Made by a program: the position numbers and the translations under genes. This document shows, piece after piece, positions 7,599 through 15,500 of a stretch of 29,073 nucleotides of DNA. The notes under the pieces were generated by a model. The model did no database searches. It was given only the letters and a program-made list of their open reading frames with translations, and was not told the origin of the DNA. This stretch comes from an uncultured Bacilli bacterium (GTDB taxonomy: Bacteria > Bacillota_I > Bacilli_A > RF39 > UBA660). The stretch covers positions 3,957 to 33,029 of the forward strand of contig CAJUQG010000015.1 in assembly GCA_910588025.1 (NCBI GenBank), given 5' to 3'. Each line of letters starts with the position of its first letter. Within the stretch, counting starts at the first letter, position 1.

Positions 7599-9230
7599 AT
7601 GAAAAAGGTAAATTATTTTATTTTATGTAGTTTTCTATTTTGGGTTTTCTTGTTAAGTAGTTCTTCTTTTTTTCTAAATGAAACAATAAGAACTTCTCCT
7701 TTTGAAAATACAGAACTAGCTGTAACTGTAGATGGCGTAGCAAAGACCACGATACCTGATAAGAGTAGTGGAAAAGCGGTAAGTAGTATTGTTTGTGATA
7801 AAGGTGCAACTGGAGTATGGAATTATGACCATTGGACTATCAACATTAAAAATATGACAAGTACTAGAACAAGATGTCAAATTAATTTTGTTAGTAAATA
7901 TAATGAACCTTTATTAAATGGAACAGATCCAGTATTAAGTGAAGGATTAATACCAGTTACGATAGATAATAATGGAATTGTTAAAAAGGCAAGTTTAGGA
8001 AGTAAATGGTATAGTTATCAAGAGAAACAATGGGCGAATGCCATCATCTTAAATGATGCTAGTATTGTGTATGCTGATGGAGAGACAATACCAGAAAGTA
8101 ATATTGAATCTTATTTTGTATGGATACCAAGATATAGATATAAAATATTTAATGATGGAAATTATCCAACACAAACTGGTACGTTAACGAATAATACATT
8201 GCCAAGTAAAGCCCAAGAAATCGAAGTGGTATTTGAGAATAAGAATACTAGTGCAAGTAATGGTAGTACTGTTGGTAGTTTTCTAACACATCCTGCGTTT
8301 ACTTCATTTAATACAAATGGCATGTGGGTCGGAAAGTTTGAGACAGGGTACAAAGGAAGTACTGATATGAATAGTGCTCGTAAAAATGTAGTAGAACCTG
8401 GAAGTGTTCAAATTAAACCGAATGTGAATTCCTGGCGAAGTATTCAAGTTGCGAATGCTTTCTATACTAGTTATGATTATAAAAGAAATTACAATTCACA
8501 TATGATGAAGAATACGGAATGGGGAGCTGTTTCATACTTACAACATAGTAAATATGGAAGTATGAGTAGTGTAAGAATTAATAACAATAGTAATTTTGTA
8601 ACAGGATATGCAAGTGTAAAAGAACCTACTTGTGGATATACAAATACCAATGAAGAATGTAATAAATATGGAACAGAGTCAAGTGTTACGAAGGCCTATA
8701 ATACTTCTACTGGCTACTTAGCAAGTACAACTGGAAATATCAGTGGAGTATATGATATGAGTGGTGGGTCCTGGGAATATGTGATGGGAATAATGTTAGA
8801 CAAAAATGGAAAACCGATAAGTGGAAGAAATAGTTTATATCATTCTGGTTTTAATGGAACATTTGGTTGTCCAACATGTGATAGTGATAATTCTGGATTA
8901 ACTGAACTTACTACAGGAGTCAATTTTCCAAGTGATACGAGATATTACGATACTTATGCTTATGCTGAAAATGATGAAACTTATAACCGTAGAATTTTAG
9001 GAGATGCAACAGGAGAAATGGGACCATTTGCTACTGTAGTTATCAACAATAAAAACAGAAAAATCAGTTCTTGGTATGCTGATGAAGGCTGGTTTATTTA
9101 TCATCATCAATCCTGGTTTGTTCGAGGTGGAAATATGTTTCATGGTACAAAGTCTGGTAATTTTGAGTTTGCTTGTAGTTATGGTGCAGGATGGAGCGAT
9201 GGTGGCTTTCGTATTGTACTTAGCTTTTAA
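7599..9230 (+). CDS. Paralogous surface protein with lectin/FGE-like C-terminal domain, 543 aa
   Basis: This is a tandem copy of the preceding gene. Its N-terminus is shorter: MKKVNYF, then a hydrophobic run to about residue 25, a signal peptide or anchor. It keeps the Cys-containing domain (SSIVCDKGA to RCQINF), the SYFVWIPR segment and the GVYDMSGGSWEYVMG core. The C-terminal tail (residues 480-543) has WFVRGG, SGNF, YG and GFRIVLSF, the pattern of the variable end of C-type-lectin display proteins, but most residues between these anchor points differ from the upstream copy. The start at 7599 follows AAGGAGAAG, so both genes are probably one transcript. An outer-surface recognition role is inferred. 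Confidence 0.75.
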   Translation: MKKVNYFILCSFLFWVFLLSSSSFFLNETIRTSPFENTELAVTVDGVAKTTIPDKSSGKAVSSIVCDKGATGVWNYDHWTINIKNMTSTRTRCQINFVSKYNEPLLNGTDPVLSEGLIPVTIDNNGIVKKASLGSKWYSYQEKQWANAIILNDASIVYADGETIPESNIESYFVWIPRYRYKIFNDGNYPTQTGTLTNNTLPSKAQEIEVVFENKNTSASNGSTVGSFLTHPAFTSFNTNGMWVGKFETGYKGSTDMNSARKNVVEPGSVQIKPNVNSWRSIQVANAFYTSYDYKRNYNSHMMKNTEWGAVSYLQHSKYGSMSSVRINNNSNFVTGYASVKEPTCGYTNTNEECNKYGTESSVTKAYNTSTGYLASTTGNISGVYDMSGGSWEYVMGIMLDKNGKPISGRNSLYHSGFNGTFGCPTCDSDNSGLTELTTGVNFPSDTRYYDTYAYAENDETYNRRILGDATGEMGPFATVVINNKNRKISSWYADEGWFIYHHQSWFVRGGNMFHGTKSGNFEFACSYGAGWSDGGFRIVLSF

Positions 9231-9234
9231 CGGA

Positions 9235-9269
9235 AAAAAGAAGGAAGAATTAATTAACCTTCTTTTTTT
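9235..9269 (+). terminator. Terminator after the surface-protein pair
   Basis: AAAAAGAAGG (9235-9244) pairs perfectly with CCTTCTTTTT (9258-9267) around a 13-base loop and ends in T. It may serve both strands, since the next gene is convergent. Confidence 0.8.
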
Positions 9270-9299
9270 GATAAAAAAAAACAAGGGTTTCCTTATTTT

Positions 9300-9770
9300 C
9301 TATAATAAAATTTCTTCTTTTTGTAAATGTTTTGTGTTTGTTCTTCCAAGTAAGTAATCGATTGAAACATGAAACAATTTTGAAAGTTGATATAAATATA
9401 GTAAAGATGGTTTTACGGTTCCTTTTTCATAAGCACTTATTGTAGAGTGAGAGGTATTTATAACATCTGCAATTGCTACTTGAGTATAATTATTTTCGAT
9501 TCTTATTTCGCGCATTCTTTTTTTTAATAAGTCTTTGTTTATTGTCTGTGCTAAATCTGGATAATTTTTTTCTTTTGTTAAATTGGTTATATAATCAAGA
9601 CTTACTTGATAAAAATTTGCAAGAATAATTAATCTTTCTAATGGAAAAAGATCTCTTCCTCTTTCCCAACTTCCATAGGTTGAATGATCTACTCCTAAAA
9701 GTTTCCCTAATTCTTTTTGGGTTATTTCATGTTCTTCTCTTAATTCACGGACACGTTCAAAGCATATCAT
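9300..9770 (-). CDS. XRE-family regulator with two HTH domains, 156 aa
   Basis: Two Cro/CI-type helix-turn-helix domains are joined by a short linker. The first, residues about 5-60, has ITQKELGKLLGVDHSTYGSW; the second, about 82-140, has YTQVAIADVINTSHSTISAY. Each ends in the usual hydrophobic helix (SLDYITNL and SIDYLLGR), so the protein looks like a domain duplication without a separate sensor. The start is the ATG at 9770 on the minus strand, preceded by GGTGAT, part of the ideal ribosome binding site; an in-frame GTG three codons upstream overlaps that site. It is divergent from the HerA-type gene and likely controls it, itself, or the surface genes. Confidence 0.88.
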   Translation of the reverse strand: MICFERVRELREEHEITQKELGKLLGVDHSTYGSWERGRDLFPLERLIILANFYQVSLDYITNLTKEKNYPDLAQTINKDLLKKRMREIRIENNYTQVAIADVINTSHSTISAYEKGTVKPSLLYLYQLSKLFHVSIDYLLGRTNTKHLQKEEILL

Positions 9771-9802
9771 GAGAATCACCGAGGTTATTCTCTCATTTAA
9801 AA

Positions 9803-9817
9803 TTCCAAAAAATGGAA
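9803..9817. promoter_or_regulatory. Possible operator between the divergent genes
   Basis: TTCCA (9803-9807) and TGGAA (9813-9817) form an inverted repeat with a 5-base A-rich centre, 32 bases upstream of the XRE start. A 15-bp dyad fits a dimeric XRE repressor. Binding is inferred. Confidence 0.35.
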
Positions 9818-9932
9818 AATTGGGGTAAATACGACATTTTTGTGTTTCGATTAAAGAGAAAAAAGGTAAAAAAATATTATTTGTGTTTTTTACACTTTAT
9901 TTCTAATAAGCGAGAAAAATTTCAATAACCTA

Positions 9933-9941
9933 TGATATAAT
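9933..9941 (+). promoter_or_regulatory. Extended -10 promoter of the HerA-type gene
   Basis: TG-A-TATAAT (9933-9941) is a perfect extended -10 without a recognisable -35. The leader would be under 20 bases and consist mostly of the ribosome binding site GGGTGA (9955-9960). Confidence 0.65.
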
Positions 9942-9965
9942 CATAATAATGATAGGGTGATACAC

Positions 9966-11900
9966 ATGTTTGGTAAGATTTTATATGTAAGCGATAATAT
10001 TGCTTATATTGAAAATAAGATCCCAGAAGATGTTGGAAATGATTTATTGAATCTTCATTTAATTTTTGAAAATGGGGAACAAAAAATACTTAGTGAGATT
10101 ACAGAAGTAAGAGAAGATCAAATTCGTGTAAAATTTTTGGGAGAATTTGTTGATGGTCATTATGCAAATGGTATTTTAAGGAAAGCTAGTTTAAATTCTA
10201 AAATTAGAACGATTACTCCACCAGAATTATTTGAACTAATTGGTCAGCAATCCAAGAAAAATTTTGTTTTGGGAAGTAGTGCTACTTATAAAGGAAATAT
10301 TGTTTGTCCAAGTATTAATGCTCTTTTAGCTAGTCATATGTGTATTTTTGGTAATACGGGTAGTGGAAAATCTTGTGGAGTAGCTCGAATTGTTCAAAAT
10401 TTACTTGATAATCAATATTCCCTAGCTTATAATGCTAATTTGATTTTTTTTGATTCTTTTGGGGAATATAAAAATGCTTTTAAAAGTATTTCGAATATTA
10501 ATTCTTATTATAGTTATAAGTTTGTAACTTCTAAAGTGAAAGAAAATGATGATGTACTTATCAACATTCCAATGAATCTTTTAAAAAGTGATGACATTGC
10601 TGTATTGTTACAAGCTGATAAGCATTCTCAAATAACAATTATTGAACGAGCAATGAAATATGCACGCATTTTCTCAGTAGATACGCCGGAGTCTTTGGAA
10701 TATCGTAATCACATTATTGCCAATGCGTTGATTACTATTTTATATAGTAGTGAAACAACAGATAAGAAAAAAGATGATATTTTTTCAGTTATCAACACAT
10801 GTCATACCAAAGAATTTAGTATGGATACTGAAATTTCAGGGATTGGTTATACGAGAAAGTTTGCGGAATGTTTTCAAATTGATTCTAAAGGGAAATTTGG
10901 AGAAGAAGTTTTAATTACAGAATATATTCTAAAATTTATTAAAGAAGATTTAGATGAATATAAAGACCCAGAAGATGTTAGTTATACTCTAGCAGATTTT
11001 TCCAAAGCTTTGGATTTTACTTTAATCAGTGAAGGTTTTCAACAAAACAAAAACTTATGGGACGATGCCCAGTTATTGAAAGTTCGTTTATATGCTATAT
11101 TACATGGACCTGTTGGAAAGTTGTTCACAGGAGATAAGTTTGTTGCTCCAGGACAATTTATTACTGGTTTGGTTAGTAAAGATAGTAAAAAAGCGCAAAT
11201 TATTAATATTAATTTAGAAGGATTGGATGATGCTGTTTCTAAGGCCCTTGTAAAAATTTATACGCGAATTATTTTTGACTTTTCTAAGGATAATGCAAAT
11301 CGGGCAACGATACCGTTTCATTTGTTTTTAGAAGAAGCGCACCGTTATATTCAAAAAGATAATGATGTATTTTTACTTGGATATAATATTTTTGAACGAA
11401 TTGCAAAAGAGGGACGGAAATATGGAGTGCTTTTAGGAATTATTTCTCAACGTCCAATGGAAATCAGTGATACCGTGGTTTCGCAATGTTCTAATTTTTT
11501 AATTTTTAAAATGACCCATCCGATGGATATTAAATATATTGAAGAAATGCTTCCAAATATTAGTCAAGATGTTATCGAAAAAATGAAAATATTACAACCA
11601 GGGACATGTGTTGCTTTTGGAAGTGCTTTTAAAATTCCAATGATTGTTAAATTAGAAATGCCAAGTCCTGCTCCTTATTCTTCTAGTTGTGATGTTTCTA
11701 GTTATTGGGATTCTAAAACTGATATTGCTGATGGAATTAGTGAAGAAATGATGGGAAATGAATTTGTGGCACCAAATACCAGTGTAGAAACTTCAGTGAT
11801 TGATCAAGCAGTTATGGTTCCTGAGGAACCAATAATTCCTTTAACAACCGAAAATGTAACACAGGCTAGATTTATTTCTCCAGATATGGAAGTATTATAG
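9966..11900 (+). CDS. HerA/DUF87-type ATPase, 644 aa
   Basis: This is a hexameric-type DNA translocase ATPase of the HerA/FtsK superfamily, presumably cytoplasmic. The N-terminal 100 residues fit the beta-barrel (HAS) domain. Walker A is GNTGSGKS (129-136), and Walker B with the HerA-type glutamates is HLFLEEAHR (EE at 456-457). The ISQRPMEISDTVVSQCSNFL segment is the typical sensor/arginine-finger region. About 50 C-terminal residues form a Thr/Glu-rich tail. The ATG at 9966 is chosen because GGGTGA precedes it; the in-frame GTG at 9957 lies inside that site. No NurA, SIR2 or other known HerA partner is adjacent. It stands alone between the XRE gene and the EssC locus, so a link to either is only positional. 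Confidence 0.85.
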   Translation: MFGKILYVSDNIAYIENKIPEDVGNDLLNLHLIFENGEQKILSEITEVREDQIRVKFLGEFVDGHYANGILRKASLNSKIRTITPPELFELIGQQSKKNFVLGSSATYKGNIVCPSINALLASHMCIFGNTGSGKSCGVARIVQNLLDNQYSLAYNANLIFFDSFGEYKNAFKSISNINSYYSYKFVTSKVKENDDVLINIPMNLLKSDDIAVLLQADKHSQITIIERAMKYARIFSVDTPESLEYRNHIIANALITILYSSETTDKKKDDIFSVINTCHTKEFSMDTEISGIGYTRKFAECFQIDSKGKFGEEVLITEYILKFIKEDLDEYKDPEDVSYTLADFSKALDFTLISEGFQQNKNLWDDAQLLKVRLYAILHGPVGKLFTGDKFVAPGQFITGLVSKDSKKAQIININLEGLDDAVSKALVKIYTRIIFDFSKDNANRATIPFHLFLEEAHRYIQKDNDVFLLGYNIFERIAKEGRKYGVLLGIISQRPMEISDTVVSQCSNFLIFKMTHPMDIKYIEEMLPNISQDVIEKMKILQPGTCVAFGSAFKIPMIVKLEMPSPAPYSSSCDVSSYWDSKTDIADGISEEMMGNEFVAPNTSVETSVIDQAVMVPEEPIIPLTTENVTQARFISPDMEVL

Positions 11901-11921
11901 TATTTCTTTTCTATCTATTAA

Positions 11922-11987
11922 AAAAGTAAAATCTAAATCATATTCGAATAATAAATCGAAGATTTGTGATTTTACTTTTCTTTTTTT
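11922..11987 (+). terminator. Terminator after the HerA-type gene
   Basis: A long hairpin has outer arms AAAAGTAAAATC (11922-11933) and GATTTTACTTTT (11968-11979), and inner AAATC/GATTT and TTCGA/TCGAA pairs, then a run of T. It is strong and probably complete. Confidence 0.85.
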
Positions 11988-11989
11988 CA

Positions 11990-11998
11990 TGATATACT
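11990..11998 (+). promoter_or_regulatory. Extended -10 promoter of the EssC operon
   Basis: TG-A-TATACT at 11990-11998 directly follows the upstream terminator. The first gene starts at 12035. Confidence 0.6.
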
Positions 11999-12034
11999 TA
12001 TTACAAAATAGGGGAGTAAAAAAGGTGTGATAAG

Positions 12035-12286
12035 ATGAATGTAACGAGTGATTGGAAGTGTCCTAATTGTGGAGCATCTATTAATCCAGGAGATCAAATT
12101 TGTCGAAATTGTGGAAGTACTATCCATAATACAAACGTAACCATTGCTGATTTAAGAAGTTATGAACATGGAATAAATCCAATGACAAAGAAAAATCGTT
12201 TTTTTCTTCTTTTTTCCATTTTAGCAGTGATTCTTGGAATTGCCGTTATTTTTTGTGTCCTTTGGTTTGGTTTTTTGAAGAGGTAA
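12035..12286 (+). CDS. Zinc-ribbon membrane protein, 83 aa
   Basis: Cys9, Cys12, Cys23 and Cys26 (CPNCG and CRNCG) form a zinc-ribbon knuckle pair. A polar linker leads to one C-terminal membrane helix (residues about 56-79), so the ribbon should face the cytoplasm. The gene is the first of the EssC operon and lies 3 bases before the YukD-like gene. Small zinc-ribbon-plus-helix proteins are widespread and usually unnamed. Position suggests a subunit or chaperone of the secretion machine, but nothing in the sequence proves it. The ribosome binding site is AAGGTGTGAT. Confidence 0.8.
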   Translation: MNVTSDWKCPNCGASINPGDQICRNCGSTIHNTNVTIADLRSYEHGINPMTKKNRFFLLFSILAVILGIAVIFCVLWFGFLKR

Positions 12287-12289
12287 TAT

Positions 12290-12544
12290 ATGCAAGGAAA
12301 AATTTATGTAATAGTAACAATCCCGATGATTGAACAAGAATTTGATATGTATATTCCTACAGCTAAAAAAGTAGGAGCAATTAAAAATTTAATGATTCAA
12401 ATTGTTGAGGAACAAAGTGATTTTAATTTTGTTGATGACGGTTGTAAACGTTTATATGATAAAATAACGGGGGATGAAATTAACGATAATGAATTTGTGA
12501 AATTCAGTAAAATCAAGAATGGGTCAAGATTAATACTATATTAG
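12290..12544 (+). CDS. esaB: YukD/EsaB-like ubiquitin-fold protein, 84 aa
   Basis: This short beta-grasp protein has the pattern of YukD/EsaB: a first strand pair (KIYVIVTIPM and EFDMYIPTAKKVG), a helix (AIKNLMIQIVEE), and the closing IKNGSRLILY strand. EsaB-type proteins are cytoplasmic accessory proteins of Gram-positive type VII secretion and are usually encoded next to EssC. Here it lies immediately upstream of essC, with 15 bases between. The sequence is divergent, so the family call leans on length, fold pattern and position. There is no Gly-Gly tail, so conjugation like true ubiquitin is not expected. Confidence 0.8.
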   Translation: MQGKIYVIVTIPMIEQEFDMYIPTAKKVGAIKNLMIQIVEEQSDFNFVDDGCKRLYDKITGDEINDNEFVKFSKIKNGSRLILY

Positions 12545-12559
12545 AATGAGGAATTTATT

Positions 12560-15500
12560 ATGCAAGTGACAGTCATTCGTAAAAACGAATTAAATATTTT
12601 TACTTTGCCAAAAGAGGTTAGTGGAAATTTTTGGATTACAGATTATGAAAATGGACGAAAAATAAATTTGGTGAATATAGAAGCGACCAAAGAAGGGTGG
12701 CAATTAATTAGTAACCAAGATGCTTTTGTAGTGGATCCTAAAAATATTATGATTCCTTATGTTATTTTGCGGGACTATTCGTTTTATCTATTAAATAATA
12801 ATTATAAAAATGAAAAGTATTATATTTATTGTTCGCCTGTTTATGATACTACTTATAAAGAATTTGGGATGGATACTAAACCAATTACTGTTGGTAGTGG
12901 AAAAGATAATGAAATTAGTTATGGATTAAATGGGGTACCAGGAAAATCTTTTTCTTTGCAAAAGGTAAATCAAGGATTTATGCTTACGATTTTAGATAAT
13001 AAATCAGCTGTTTATGTGAATCATAAAAGAGTTTTACAATCTAAGTTGATTTCTTATGGTGATATTATTTTTACTTTTGGTCTTAAAATTATTCCTATGC
13101 GACGTGATGGAGTCGATTATTTGTTAGTCAATAATCCAGGAGGGCTTTTAAATTTTAATGCTTCTTTTGTTAATATTTTGCCAAAGAAAAGTGAATTTGT
13201 TGATGATAATGCTGTAATTAATGATGATTTAGTTGGAAGTAGTGAAACGTTTTATCGAACTCCTCATTTTTATAAAATGTTAGAGAGATATCAGGTACAA
13301 ATTGATGCACCACCAGCTGGAAAAACGGGTGAGGGAGCACCAATGCTTTTAACAATTGGACCGATGCTTACGATGTCACTAACTTCGGTGATTACTCTTT
13401 TTAATACGTTTAACTCTATTGGAAAAAATGGAGCAAGTTTTCATGATGCACTCCCTTCGATGATTATGGGAATTGCCATGTTAGCTAGTTGTTTGTTATG
13501 GCCTTTGCTTACTAGAGCTTATCAAAAACATGCAGATAAAAAGTATGAAAAGAAACGGCAGAAAGCTTATCGCCGTTATATTGATAAAAAAGAAGAACAA
13601 ATTAATCATGAGTTAATAAATCAAAAAAATACGTTATTGGATAATTATTTTTCGATTGCTAAATGTCAAGAAATTATTCGAGGACATAATATTCAGTTAT
13701 GGCAACGTCGAATTACAGATAGTGATTTTTTATCTTTACCAGTTGGGTTTGGTAATTTGCCAATGCAAATTTCTATTAGTTATCCCGAAGAACATTTTTC
13801 ACTAACTGAAGATAATTTGTTAGATATGGTACATGAACTTGGACAAAAGGAACGAGTTTTAAATGATGTACCAATTACTTATTCGTTTTATAATAATGTA
13901 ACAACAGGAGTCGTTGGTGATCGAACTATTACAAAAGCTTTTATTGACCGAATTGTTTTACAAGTTATGGCGAACTACAGTTATGATGAGGTGAAAGTAG
14001 TTACCTTTACTTCTAAAGATAATGAAAATCGATGGGATTATATTAAAACGATTCCTCATAGTTGGTCGAATGATCGTTCTATTCGTTTTTTTGGTTCATC
14101 TAACGATGATTATCGTGAAATGATTTATTACTTAGAAAAAATATTTCAACAACGAAGAGAAAGTGATAAAGATGGGCGAAAAATGCCACATTATATTATT
14201 ATTACAGATGCAATTAAATCTATTGATTCTTATGATTTTATTAAAAATATTATGACAACTGGTCAAGTTGGTTTTAGTATTATTATGTTAGTGGACCGGA
14301 TTTCGGCATTACCAAATGAATGTAAAAGTTTTATGGAGGTAAGTGCTACAGAATGTAATATTTTCCAAAGTGTATTGAATTCTTATGTACAAAAGTTTTA
14401 TATTGACCCATCTCCTATTGAGGAAATTTATCGATGTGCTGAAGAACTTGCAAATATTCCTTTGGATATTAAAAGTGAAGCAGAAGCTAGTTTACCAAAT
14501 ACGTATCAATTTTTAGAAATGTACCAAGTTGGAAAAGTTGCGCAATTAAATTCGCTCGAACGTTGGAAGAAAAGTAATCCTGTGTTGTCGTTACAAGCAC
14601 CGATTGGAATTGGTAAGAGTGGCGAGATCATTAATTTGGACTTACATGAAAAATATCATGGACCACATGGACTCATTGCAGGAACGACTGGTTCTGGTAA
14701 ATCAGAGTTTATTATTACATTTATTTTATCTTTAGCTGTTAATTATCATCCTTATGAAGTACAAGTTATTTTAATTGACTACAAAGGAGGAAGTTTAGCA
14801 GGAGCCTTTTTAACTGATCAATATCGTTTACCACATTTAGCTGGTACTATTACGAACTTAGATGGAAATGAATTAAATCGTTCTCTTGCTTCCATTGAAA
14901 GTGAAGTAAAACGTCGTCAAAAAATGTTTAATGATGCTAAGAGTGTGGCAAATGAAAGTACTATTGACATTTATAAGTATCAAAAATTATGGCGTGATGG
15001 TAAGTTAAAAGATATGGAACCTATTTCTCACTTGTTTATTATTAGTGATGAGTTTGCAGAACTGAAAGAACAACAACCAGAATTCATGGATAAACTGATT
15101 AGTGTTGCACGAGTAGGACGTTCTTTAGGAGTTCATTTAATTTTAGCAACTCAGAAACCAGGGGGCGTTGTGGATTCTCAAATTTGGTCTAATACAAGAT
15201 TCCGTGTTTGTTTAAAAGTACAAGATACATCTGATTCTCAGGAAGTTTTAAAGAAATCAGATGCAGCTTATTTAAAGAGAACTGGACGGTTTTATCTTCA
15301 AGTTGGTTTTGATGAGGTATATACACTAGGTCAGTCAGCTTGGGCAGGGGGACAATATTATCCTAATACTACATTTAAAAGAGAAGTAGATGCTTCTGTT
15401 AATACGATTAATAATATTGCTTATATTACTATGACAAAAGATAATAAGGTTCAAGAAGTTGTTGAGTCTATGGGAGAGGAACTTCCAAATGTTGTAGAAT

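Noticed and set aside
7393..9230. Complete diversity-generating retroelement
   Set aside because: There is no reverse transcriptase and no template repeat in the window, and synonymous differences at conserved tail residues do not fit simple adenine-directed mutagenesis between these two copies.
5908..9230. Active formylglycine-generating enzyme or sulfatase modifier
   Set aside because: The resemblance is to the fold only; the tails are variable and no conserved catalytic Cys pair of the enzyme can be assigned.
879..9284. Minus-strand open frames inside lipoprotein, ytxH and surface-protein genes
   Set aside because: They are shadows of the + strand genes with no ribosome binding sites and low-complexity translations.
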